From Isoetes taiwanensis (lineage: Eukaryota; Streptophyta; Lycopodiopsida; Isoetales; Isoetaceae), in the NCBI GenBank assembly GCA_021234155.1, contig JAJEKV010000003.1, forward strand, positions 17,968,386 to 18,032,385: 64,000 nt of DNA, in the 5' to 3' direction. Of this stretch, positions 10,650-20,325 are shown one piece after another. Under the pieces are notes generated by a model. It saw only the letters and a program-made list of their open reading frames with translations, had not been told where the DNA came from and made no database searches. Each line of letters begins with the position of its first letter. The stretch's first letter is position 1. A program made the translations under genes and the position numbers.

Positions 10650-11962
10650 GAATAGAATAGAATAGAATAGTTTTTTAGCGTCCACGGAGACCAATTGGCC
10701 TATGGGACCCAAACAAAAAGAGGGCAGCAAGCGTATTACTAACAGGATTAAAAAACCCCCGCCCTGAAGGGTTTTCGAGGGAAAAACCTTAGCAGTAATA
10801 AGCATGCTGACACACTGTACAATGGCATAAGACAGTTCAATACCGTCCCGTAGGACACAAATGAGTCCGTGCATCCATAACCTCCTGGAGGTATGACCCC
10901 AACAATCCCACTGACGCCGTAGTCAATAACTGATGCAACGGCTGGCCAGGCACTAGTAATCGAACATATCGCTCTCGGATATGGGCAAATGCTGGGCAGA
11001 TCTGGAGGGCATGACATTCATCCTCAATCGCGCCCTGCTGACAACACTGGCAAAGCCTTTGCTCTCGTGGTTCCCGAGCCCAACGCCCTGTTTCAATGCG
11101 GAGGCGATGTGCACCCGTGCGAATGGAAGCGATAAGTCTGCGCTTCTTCATGGGCAGCTGGGTGTACAAGTACTGGTGTGGGCCTCTTGTGAGCCTAGGA
11201 TTGACTTGCTGCTGATAGTGTGCCAGCTTAACGTGCGTCAGAGCCTCTGCATCCCAGAGCTTGCGAAGGAAAGTAGCATCTAGGTACAGTTTAAGTGCCT
11301 CGCGATCTTTCTTTGTCCTGACCTGGACGCATCTGTTTGCCTGCACACCCCAGCGTGAGAACCACTGAGCTTGCTTGTCTTTCCAGCAGGATTTCAGGCG
11401 TTGGGGACCCATCGCCGTGGCCAAAGCAAGGTGGGGCAAGCGTGTATCAGCCATAGCGACCACCTTTTGGAAGTAAACGATATGGCGTTCCAATGCTGCC
11501 CGTTGAAGGGGTAGAAAGCCTGTCCCCTGGAGTAGGATCTGGTACGGAACTGTGGACTTCACCCCCAGGGCTCGCGCCATACAAAAGGACCGGCTCGACC
11601 AAGGCCCGAAACAAATGTGACTGGTGGCCCCAGGCATACAACTCTGCCTTGTGGCTGTTGTTCTGCATGGCATATAGTGCTTTCCAACCCGCCGTGACCC
11701 GCAACCTGATAGCTGCATCCCAATGAGTGGTAGTTGAGAACTCAATCCCCAAGTACTTGTAGGTCGGAGCCACCTCTACCTCCTGTCCCTGGTAAGTGAA
11801 TGTGGGAAGCCTTGGCTGACGGGATGATGCAACTAGGAGCACCCTAGTTTTGGCCAAGTTAACTCGCATGCCAGTGAATTGGCAAAAAGTGTCAAGAGCA
11901 TCCAGGTGACGTTGCATGTCCTCTGGAGTATAGGCCATGAGGTTGACATCGTCAGCATAGAA
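10650..11962 (-). mobile_element. LINE-A: 5'-truncated LINE in the integrase
   Basis: The minus strand reads from the RT motif Y-A-D-D (about 11957) through the thumb and C-terminal region to a C-x2-C-type knuckle (R-L-C-Q-C-C then H-A-L-Q-I-C-P-A-F). A 3' UTR and a (TTCTA)n tail at 10650-10670 follow. The frame is split near 11.5-11.75 kb (two overlapping frames). At the 5' junction it fuses in frame with integrase coding (S-L-R-E-A-N then Y-A-D-D), making a meaningless chimera. It is close to identical to LINE-C over several hundred bases, which indicates recent activity. It lies in the same orientation as the host LTR element. Confidence 0.9.
10734..10800 (-). ncRNA. ENE-like U-rich hairpin, LINE-A 3' UTR
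   Basis: Read on the minus strand: outer stem TATTACT/AGTAATA, then GG, a T5 tract, stem CCCTCG/CGGGGG, an AAAA bulge, CCC-TTCA-GGG, a T6 tract and AATCC. An A6 tract lies about 60 bases downstream, before the tail. The two T tracts face each other as an internal loop, the layout of ENE RNA stability elements. It is a predicted structure only. Confidence 0.6.
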
Positions 11963-12209
11963 GGCATTTGCCTCTCTCAGTGAAACTGCTTCAGCCCATT
12001 TGGTGAAATGATCTATGGCCACAAGAATAAATTGGTGCTGAGCTGATGAAGGGGGATCTATTGGACCTATAAAATCAAGTCCCCATGTTTGAAATAGCCC
12101 TGGAGAGGTTATGGCAGTGAGAGGAGCTGGTTGCAATGTCCTCTTGCCAAAAATTTGGCATTTATGACAACACTTAATGACATTATAGCAATCTTTAAAA
12201 AGGGTAGAC
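11963..12209 (-). pseudogene. Ty3-type integrase, N-terminal fragment (zinc-binding end and first catalytic Asp)
   Basis: Reading the minus strand, C-C-H-K-C-Q-I-F (the last two ligands of the H-H-C-C zinc module) is followed by W-G-L-D-F-I-G-P-I and then H-F-T-K-W-A-E-A-V. The D in W-G-L-D-F is the first residue of the catalytic triad. A stop lies near 12206. Coding ends at S-L-R-E-A-N where LINE-A begins. Confidence 0.88.
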
Positions 12210-13182
12210 TAAAAATATCCAGACCTTAAGATTTTCTTTGCAGTTGTATCAGCAGCAAAGTGTCCACCACATATGCCTTCATGACAAGCTTCAATGATCA
12301 TTTGGGCTTCTCCAGGATCCACACATCTTAGCAACACTCCTTCCTTATCAACTTTGCATAATATTTCCCCAACCAACCTGAACTTCTTACATTTCTCTTT
12401 GAATCTTCTTTCTTGGCTGCTACTCATGTCTTTTGGCAACTCATTGTTCTCCAAATAGTTCCTCATGCCAAACTGCCAATCCAAATCTTTTTCATAAAAA
12501 GCAATCAAGTTAGTAACATAATCAGTCTCATTTAATCCTTCTTGATCCTCATGTTCAAACAAAGCATAAGGCAAATAAGAACTTGGATTTTCAACTAAGT
12601 TTACCACCTTCACAGTAATATTATAAGCCTGAATCTTGCAAGCCCATCTACATAATTTGGCCTTAGGCTGCTTTTTTGCAAATAGTAGGGACAAAGGGTT
12701 TTGCCTCATGTGGACTTGAGTGTGATTGTTTTGCAGAAGATGACCTTGTCTATCTATTAGGAACATTAATGCAGCTGCACTTTTCTCGAGTTTGGGATAT
12801 CTCAACTCAGTGTCAGACCATATCTTGTTGGCAAAAAAGATAACATGGTCCTCCTGGAGTAATGCCACACCAATTGCTTTCTTTGTAATACTGATGTAAG
12901 CTTTAAAGTGTTTTTCAAGGTCTGGAGGCTTTAGTAAGATAGAGACAGATAGCATTGATGATTGCATCAAAGGATTCTTGGCATGCCTCATTCCAATCAA
13001 CCAAAATGTGTTTGCTCTCGTTCTTTGAGAATTTTCCAACCTTTACGAGGTTAGAAATTGGGCTTATAGTGTGTGAAAAGTGAGGAACATACATTCTCAA
13101 AAAGCTAGTCATTCCCATAAAGTTTTTTACCTGTTTAAGTGTTTTAGGCGGGCCTAGTTTCTTCAAAGCCTCTATTTTATTC
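12210..13182 (-). pseudogene. Ty3-type RT end, degenerate native RNase H and integrase zinc motif
   Basis: The first part (K-K-L-G-P-P-K-T-L-K-Q-V-K-N-F) is the RT thumb joint. Next comes an RNase H fold, then the start of the integrase zinc module (H-E-G-I-C-G-G-H-F). In the RNase H the usual catalytic D of the D-A-S motif is replaced (A-Y-I-S-I-T-K-K-A-I-G) and the later T-D-H motif reads H-M-R-Q-N. The native domain therefore appears to have lost catalytic aspartates and probably serves only as a tether. This is known for Tat-group plant elements that carry a second, archaeal-type RNase H. A frame change occurs near 12.9-13.0 kb. Confidence 0.8.
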
Positions 13183-13736
13183 CATTAGAGGAAATTTGAG
13201 ATCTCATTTCATCCCCATAAGAATCCTCCAATGGAATGGCTACCCTCTATTAACTGCAATTAATGCAGCACCAACAACTTCATTGCTGTTGTTTTTCCCC
13301 CCTAACTTTTGATCCACTTGTCAAAATGTTGCGGCGTTTGTTGCATTAGATGCGGAATGAAAAGATCTTTCCAATGATATATGGTTATGATGTATTTCGA
13401 TATGGTCATATGCGTTAACCTTAAAAAATATGATTTTTTGCTTATTTCTTATATATTTATATCATGAAAGATGTATGAATGGGTTATCACTAGATAGATC
13501 TTGTGAAGACGAACCCATTGCTACAAAACGCTTTTGAATCGAAGTTCTGGATCAAAAGTTATAATGAAAAAATGATACTACAGAAGTTAGTTGCAGCTGC
13601 ATTAATTACAGGCTGCCACATAATACTGGAATGAGATATACTGGAGCTCTTCTCTTATTGGACAGTTTAAGAAGCTGACATGGCATTTTGAGCATCCCTT
13701 AATGGGACAAAATGTGATCTCATTTTTCCTCTAATG
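13183..13736. mobile_element. 554-bp inverted-repeat element inside the RT gene
   Basis: Both ends start CATTAGAGGAAA when read inward and remain alignable for about 40-50 bases (GAGATC[T/A]CATTT and so on). RT coding stops at G-I-Q-V-A-D on one side and resumes with K-I-E-A-L-K-K-L on the other, so the segment is an insertion. The interior has no transposase. I could not find a clear target duplication, so the superfamily is open. Confidence 0.7.
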
Positions 13737-14570
13737 TCTGCAACCTGAATACCTTTAGTGGATACTTCGTGTCCCAGCAATTCTCCCTTTGAGCATAAAA
13801 AGACACACTTCTTTGGATTTAGGCTAACACCGCCCTTTCTGCATAAAGCAGATAACTTTGTCAGACAATCAAAGTGGTCTTTACAAGAAGTACCTAGGCA
13901 AAGATCATCCAAGAAAATGCAAAACGCTGTTGGAGGCATATCCTTAAAAATAGTGTCCATAGCTCTCTGGAAGATTGCTGATGCATTCATCAATCCAAAA
14001 GGCATTCTCCTCATTGCGGATGTTCCCCATGGTGCGACAAAAGAAATCTTTGGCTGATCTTCTTCTTTAATGCTTATTTGATTAAAACCTGAGAAACCAT
14101 CTAAGAAAGAATAGATTTCTTTCCCTGCAACAGCATGTAATACTTCTTCTAAGAACGGCAGAGGGTAACAATCTTTGATAATGGCCTTGTTCAAATCCCT
14201 ATAATCAATGCAAATTCTTATGGTTTTGTTTTTCTTTTCAACAGGCACAATGCAAGATAACCATTCTGGATTCATTATTTCTGAGATCACTCTTTCATTT
14301 TATATAATTCTTCCCTGATTAGGCTAAGCAAAGATGCATTTATTCTCCTAAGCTTCTGCACAATAGGTTTCATACCTTCTTTGATCTTTATTTCAAATTC
14401 AGACACTCCTTTATCAACAGCAACCAGTTCATTGTAATCCTAGGCAAACACATCTTTCCCTTCATCAAAAAATTTAGTAACAAAAGACTCATCATTCTCT
14501 TTGAATAAATCCCCAACATATAAAATTCTATCTTGACCCTTTTTATTCACTTTTATCTCTTTTACCTATT
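13737..14570 (-). pseudogene. Ty3-type reverse transcriptase
   Basis: The minus strand encodes the RT palm: R-I-C-I-D-Y-R-D-L-N-K, F-L-D-G-F-S-G-F-N-Q-I, P-F-G-L-M-N-A and the catalytic F-L-D-D (usually Y-x-D-D). It ends at G-I-Q-V-A-D, where the 554-bp element is inserted. Upstream, 14290-14570 holds the linker from the preceding RNase H domain in the same general frame, with stops. The two catalytic aspartates of F-L-D-D and the first D are retained. Confidence 0.9.
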
Positions 14571-15602
14571 TTTCCTCACTTGCATTGATTACCAAGATAG
14601 GATAGAGTTGTTGCAGATCATCCCTCTCCAAGTCTTCTTCTTGAATTGCTCCCTCAGCCAAAGGCTCGAGTAGGACACTTCTGCACAATGCATCAGCTTC
14701 ACAATTCTGCTCCCTTGGCACATGGCATAATCTCCAGGAACTGAAGGTAGTCAACTCTCCATAGCTTGGTCTCTTAGCAAAATCATATCTTCATTCTTTG
14801 CTTGATATTCACCCAATATCTGTCTGCAAATAAGCTGAGAATCTCCAAAGATAACAATCTCATTAATGTTCAAATTCTTGGCTTCTTGAAGACCTGCTAT
14901 CAGAGCCTTGTATTCTGCCATATTTGAGGTTATATTTGGAAAATTTCTGCCTACTTTTGCAAGAAGCCTATTAGAAGAATCTTTAAGAATAGCAGCAGAA
15001 GAGGCCCCATTCAATCTCTTTGAGACACCACCATCAAACCACAAATAAGCAAAGCTTTCTCTTTTTGAAAGATTTACTCCTATAGGGAGTTCTAGGTTTG
15101 GCAACTGATCATTTGTAGCTAACTCATATTCTCCACAGGGATTTGGTATCAGGAAATCTTCTTCGATGAAATTCAAAGCTTCAAACTTTCCCACCTTATT
15201 GTAGAGTGTCACTCTCTTTTTGCCATTTGAAATGGTGCATTCTCCTCTTGCCCACACAGGTCTTGCATCTACTATTGACAACCATTTTCTTCCCAAGAGC
15301 AGATCATAAATATCTGACTTCTCATCTATTCCTTCAAATGCAACAACCACAAAATTAGTAGCAACAATTATTCCCTCCACATCAATTGGCACATTACTAA
15401 CTATTTCCATGGGATTGGTGTTTGAGAATGATTTTAAAACCATGGGAGCCTTCTTGTCTATTTCAAGGCCACATAATCTCATAATATGATGAGGCATCAC
15501 ATTAAGTGGCGATGCTCCATCTAATAGGACTTTAGTCAAAACCTTTTTTCCCATTCTAGCAACACAAGTAAAAGCTCCTGGATCATAGTCTTCTTGAGTC
15601 AA
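14571..15602 (-). pseudogene. Ty3-type protease followed by archaeal-type RNase H
   Basis: The N-terminal half is a retroviral-type protease (L-L-D-G-A-S-P-L-N-V-M-P, later D-L-L-L-G-R-K-W-L). The C-terminal half is an RNase H of the RVT_3 type with its catalytic set visible: F-D-G-G, M-A-E-Y-K-A-L, F-G-D-S-Q-L-I and, after a frameshift near 14751, H-V-P-R-E-Q-N-C-E-A-D-A-L. The domain order is therefore protease, second RNase H, RT, native RNase H, integrase. The acquired RNase H keeps all four acidic residues while the native one has lost its own, suggesting that the acquired copy did the work. Confidence 0.85.
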
Positions 15603-15844
15603 AATATGCTCCTCAATGTGATTTGTGGGAGCAAATTCATCTTCCTTGGTCAGATTTAGAACCTTTTTTTCTGTAGGATGGAGCTATTTTCAGCAGGATT
15701 ACCAAATCAACATTATTTTTTTAGTTCTTAAGCAAATATTCAAAATCCTCACTCTCTTTATCCTTCCTTAAGTATCTCTGATAAGGGGGAGGAGGTACAA
15801 CCATATTTTGCTCAATCTCTTTGTGTCTCACAGGATTGACTTCC

Positions 15845-16455
15845 TCATTGACTTGTACTTGCTCTTTTGTCCTCTGCATTGTTCATTCCTCTAGTGTGAA
15901 CAACCATGATTTCCTCTTGCTCTTCAATTTCCTGCACAAATATGACAGAAGCACTTGGTTCATTGGCTTTAGATTTTTCTTGCCTAGCAAAATATTCTTT
16001 CACACTGCACCTATCTTCATAATGACCTACTGCTTTGCAAAAAGCACAAACATGGCATTCTTTACCAAAATGCCCTCTTTTACCACACTTTGTGCAAGAC
16101 CTATACCAACAATAGTCTGATGAGTGAGTGTTTCTCGAGCAATGAGCACATGGAGGATATATTCTCTTCTCAGGTTTGGAACTTTTCATTTCTTGAAGTT
16201 GTTTGGTCACCTCGATCAGAGCCTCAGACACTTTAGTTATTTCAGCTCTTACATCAGCCACAGGACCTTCTGCATCCTCCATTTTTTATTTCTTCTTTTC
16301 TTTTTGAACAACATAGACTGGTACAGGTCCTGATCCCATATACTTCTGCTCATAATCTAGAAAGAAAGGATCATGAGGTGAGTGCATATCATCGGGAAGA
16401 TAGGAAATCATATCTGCAATCTCAGTAACCTTTGTCTCCTCGTGCCTAAGTGCAA
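15845..16455 (-). pseudogene. Ty3-type Gag, C-terminal part with three CCHC knuckles
   Basis: An ATG at 16282 opens a 145-residue frame, but coding-like sequence continues upstream through an in-frame TAA to about 16455 (L-P-D-D-M-H-S-P-H-D-P-F-F-L-D-Y). Three zinc knuckles of exact C-x2-C-x4-H-x4-C spacing follow one another: C-A-H-C-S-R-N-T-H, C-T-K-C-G-K-R-G-H and C-A-F-C-K-A-V-G-H. These bind the genomic RNA in the nucleocapsid. Most plant Ty3 Gags have one or two knuckles. The capsid part is missing upstream of 16455, so the element is cut or interrupted there. Confidence 0.8.
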
Positions 16456-17100
16456 AGCTCTACTGTCATGTTTTTCATGATGCAAAACACAACGTTCAAA
16501 AGAAATCGTTCACAAGTATTTTCCCAAGGGTCGGATTTTCATTCACTTAAGAATCACACAGCAATCAAAGAGAATCCCAAGCTCTATATCTTGGGCACAG
16601 GATCAAGTCAGTCATTAAGTCAAGTAATTTACTGAAAATATCAGAAATTCATGAATAATCTGGCACTTGGAACGTAAACTCAAGCTCGAGTCTTCAAAAC
16701 CGGTCTTTCTTCAAAGAGTTTCAATCAGTATCTCGCCCAAAAGCCCTCGAAAAACTCTGAGCAGTGTTTCCCCCTTTTGAAATCCCCTGTTCCGGCCCGT
16801 TCTTGGCCAATCCGGGCCAGATATTTGTCTTTTTGTTTATTCTGCTCAAAGTCTATTTTCAGTTGCAATTAGAGAAATCAAAATGATAAAGCATGACGTG
16901 ACGTTATTTTCTTCTCTGAGTTTCTGCGACTCGCATGAAAACAACAACATTAGGCTTTTCATTCATCTCAGCAGTTTTTTCTACAATGGTATAGGGTGGG
17001 TAGCAACACATCGCAGGCTACCCAAAAAATGAAAAACATAGGGAATATCCTGTTATAACACCTGGACCCCAAACAAAATTGTGTGCTACAGATGTTGGCT
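16456..17100. other. Non-coding flank of the LTR element
   Basis: No gene, tRNA-complementary primer site or LTR end could be identified. A 24-bp sequence starting CTGCGACTCGCATG at about 16925 recurs at about 17663. Confidence 0.4.
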
Positions 17101-17108
17101 AGTGTACC

Positions 17109-17189
17109 TGCCGAGAGCTTATCGCCGGGATTAAAAAACCCCGCCCTTTCGGGTTTTCGAGGAAAAACCCTAGTGATAAAATCTCGGCA
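17109..17189 (-). ncRNA. Stand-alone ENE-like hairpin with GAAA loop
   Basis: On the minus strand an outer perfect 8-bp stem (TGCCGAGA/TCTCGGCA) and TTATC/GATAA enclose GGG, T5, CCTCG, AAAA, CCC-GAAA-GGG, CGGGG, T6, AAT and CCC. The core matches the LINE 3' UTR hairpins, but no LINE coding or (TTCTA)n tail adjoins it and the outer stems are different in sequence. The terminal loop is GAAA instead of TTCG; both are exceptionally stable RNA tetraloops. The host RNA is unknown. Confidence 0.55.
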
Positions 17190-17317
17190 AGGGGCTTGGA
17201 CAACGCAGGGCTGCTAAACGTTCCCACGAAAGAACCCAAGGTCCACAGAGAATACCGAAGTCGCACATCACCCCTGGACCTGCACATCACCAACAAAAAA
17301 ACCAATAGAGAAAAAAA

Positions 17318-17414
17318 CCTCGAAAAGCGAGGGGCTGGTCACGCGTGCCACGCGACAAAAAACAACATTTACACCTCGAAAAAGCGAGGGGCTGGTCACG
17401 CGTGCCACGCGACA
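17318..17414. repeat. Two tandem copies of a CCTCG-hairpin repeat
   Basis: Units at 17318-17357 and 17374-17414 each contain CCTCGAAAA(A)GCGAGG (a small hairpin) and GGCTGGTCACGCGTGCCACG (CGCGTG-C-CACGCG inverted repeat). Confidence 0.85.
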
Positions 17415-17467
17415 ATTATAACAAATATGAACATATAAATAACAATTTTAAGGGGGGGAGGGTGGGA

Positions 17468-17652
17468 GCCATGGATACTGCTGAGAGATGAGAAAGCGCC
17501 GATGAAACGTCGATGAAGAACTCCGCAATAAATAGCGATCCCCCAACCTGATGAACGGCCTAAAAATGCATGCGATGTATGCATGCGACGCATGCAATGC
17601 ATGCATGCTCGTCTTGTGCAAGAATCTCGATCCGCTACGCGAATCGATGACA
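17468..17652. repeat. 185-bp direct repeat, copy 1, with GCATGC run
   Basis: It is nearly identical to 17856-18039. At about 17566-17608 it contains an alternating purine-pyrimidine run of GCATGC/ATGCAT units. It ends with a hairpin-prone CGATCCGC...GCGAATCG. Confidence 0.9.
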
Positions 17653-17855
17653 TTCTTGCACTGCGACTCGCATGAAAACAACAATATCCCGATACCAGAG
17701 AACTTCAAATACTAGATCCGAGGAGAAAAGTTGAAGATTGTCCTATGCCGGACAAAAGGGCAAAGATAGAAGAGGTTAGGAAGGATATGAATGGTCAAGA
17801 AAGAGTAGCTCATGCAAGAAGAAGCCCCTCCTCCGCATGAGATCAAAGAATAGAA

Positions 17856-18039
17856 GCCATGGATACTGCTGAGAGATGAGAAAGCGCCGATGAAACGTCG
17901 ATGAAGAACTCCGCAATAAATAGTGATCCCCCAACCTGATGAACGGCCTAAAAATGCATGCGATGCATGCATGCGACGATGCAATGCATGCATGCTCATC
18001 TTGTGCAAGAATCTCGATCCGCTACGCGAATCGATGACA
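17856..18039. repeat. 184-bp direct repeat, copy 2
   Basis: It matches 17468-17652 with a few substitutions and one small deletion in the GCATGC run. The copies are 388 bp apart start to start. Confidence 0.9.
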
Positions 18040-19540
18040 ATAATTGAGTTCTTGGTATAATAGGAGTAGATCCGAAGGCATTAGATCATGATTGCATAGT
18101 TGTTTCAAGTTAATCTGCCGGATCTTGGCGTTATTGTGATTTAGGGTTCCTGGCAAAAAACTCAAAATATCCCACAGGAATTTTCACAAAAGTTGACCTG
18201 GGTTTATAAAGACGAATCCAGTCAGCATTGTTAAGAAATCGACGTGCCATGCCCACGTGGGATTCGGTCCGTAACCGTTCCACATGCCCAGGTGTGCCAC
18301 GTGGCGGGGGGTGATTGGTTGGGGAGAATCTAGGCTGGGGGAGGGGGGTAGATAGGAAAAAAATTTTTGCTTATGAAGCCAGGCACGTTTCCCAAGAAAG
18401 CTAACTGAAGGTCTATATGAACCCATTTTTGAAAATTCTTTTTTGCAAAAGAATCTTTTTTTATGCTTTATACCATGGTGAAATCTCTTTTGCAAAATTA
18501 GATTTTAGATTTTTGGCTCAAAAAAGGGCATGGAAATGGTGAGGTGGCAAGTAGGCAAGGTGAGTTAGCAAGATGATGCTAACATGGCAAAGAGGGGTAA
18601 TGAGGTGTCAAACAAGTTGGCAAGGTATATTCTTTCTAGTCAAAACATACGATGAGGTGGAGGTGATGAGTATGACACGTGGGTGATGATGTGGAAGTGC
18701 TGGTGATATGTGACAAGACAACATGTCCCCTTAATGATCTAAACAACTTATTTTGGAGAAACTTGAAGAAAATGGAATTTTCAATAGGATGATGATGTAT
18801 ATGATGCCTTGGCCATTTTCAAGTGATGATATGGGTCAATTTGATGCTCGTGCATATAAATTGCACACTTTCAGCAAATCTTTGATTTTGTTGCTTCCCT
18901 TGGGAATTATGCATTTTCTCTCTCCACTTTGACTTCTAGTGAGAGAATTTGACCCTAGACCATGGATGTGGCCAAATCAAGTGAAATGTTTTGCTTTAAC
19001 AAGATGGTGATAGTGTGGTGGGTGTGTGAGGTGTGAACGATATATGAAAGAGAAGTTTTGACTAGAAAAAAAAATTCCTTAAGCCAATTTGCTCTAGGAA
19101 ATGAAGTCTAGGCAAGGAATTTGATGTCATGTGGGTATGTTTTCATGGAAAAGGAAATGGAAGGCTTGAGATAAGGTTCATAAGAGATAGTCATGCCAAG
19201 AACTTCAATGGAAATATCACATACCAAGAACACTCAAGGGGTCTTTCAAACTTCAAAATTGTCTTGCTTGAATCACCTTTCCTAGCATGCTTGTGTGATC
19301 TCTCATGAATGTCTTCACCTTGGTCTTCAAGTGTCCACTTCATAATCTGTAGGGATGTGTTCTCTTCAAGTTAATGATGCTTGTGTATCTGTGCTTAAAT
19401 CAATGTGTAAGCATGAATAAATCAAAATGTGTCTTGCTCTTCTATGCTGCCATAGCATGGCAGCGCTTGCTATAGCCAAGCTCCCATCCCGTTCAGGCTG
19501 CCATCAAGTTCGTTAATATTACCCAAGAAGATTTCCAATT
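18040..19540. other. Non-coding, no feature recognised
   Basis: The stretch contains imperfect GGTGATGA/GGCAAG-rich sequence around 18.53-18.72 kb and no supportable gene. Confidence 0.4.
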
Positions 19541-19816
19541 TGGAGTTGGGGAAACCCTGAATCTTCCCATATCAATGATTTGTTGGATTTTATGAATGAA
19601 GACATTGCCGAACCTATTACGGATGAATCCTATCCTCTTCAACCACACAATTCGTTCATAAACTACCAAACCATTGAAACCGAGAACCTCAACGATGGAC
19701 TAGCATCTATTATTGAAATTGATGACGAACCCGTGCATAATCAGGTCTGCTGTCTGCCTCATGATCCAAGGCTAATGGTCATTCAGATAAACGCAAATCA
19801 TAAGATGCCCCCATGA
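19541..19816 (+). pseudogene. Short acidic fragment, possibly from a GATA-type transcription factor
   Basis: The frame reads I-N-D-L-L-D-F-M-N-E-D-I-A-E-P-I and continues acidic to a stop at 19816. The motif D-D-L-L-D-F-S-N-E-D is typical of the N-terminus of plant class A GATA factors, but the zinc finger is absent. It could be a stray exon or a captured fragment. The resemblance is short, so the call is tentative. Confidence 0.3.
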
Positions 19817-20325
19817 ATCACAACTAAAATACAGGGATTAACAAATATGTGTGCCTAATTAGCCACTCTTTGGAATGATAACAACTGCAGCTGTCAACTG
19901 AGACGTAACCACATGACTGTTTCGACAGCCGAAATGTCCATCTCCCACTGGAGCATTGTGACAACCTACCCGAGAGAGGAGAATCCAAGGTATGTTCAAA
20001 ACCACCAAGTGCTGTGTCTACTAACTCTGTCTGAGATCTTTACTGCCGTGGAGATTGTTTTTCTTCAAAAGTCGCCTAGAAAACAAAAAATATATTATGT
20101 GTAAGATTAAAATTAATGTTGTAAACTATTCCATTTACAAGATGAGTTAAATGCAAAAACAGTTGGCTGCCTTGAAATTTTTAACGAACACAGAATAAAT
20201 TAGCCCATTAAAGAATGCACCTGCAACTACAAGCCACCCCAAAAAATAAACAGCAAAACTCTTGCACATACCTCACATTCTAGCTTGCCAATGAAGAACA
20301 ATTTACTACTTCACCAGAAAGAACT

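Noticed and set aside
17468-18039. Hammerhead ribozyme or C/D snoRNA, because of CTGATGA and several GATGA motifs
   Set aside because: No stem II hairpin follows CTGATGA, no correctly placed GAAA and stem III, and no C-then-D box order with closing stem.
16456-18500. 5' LTR and primer-binding site of the Ty3-type element
   Set aside because: No sequence in the left flank matched this region, and no tRNA-complementary site was found by eye.
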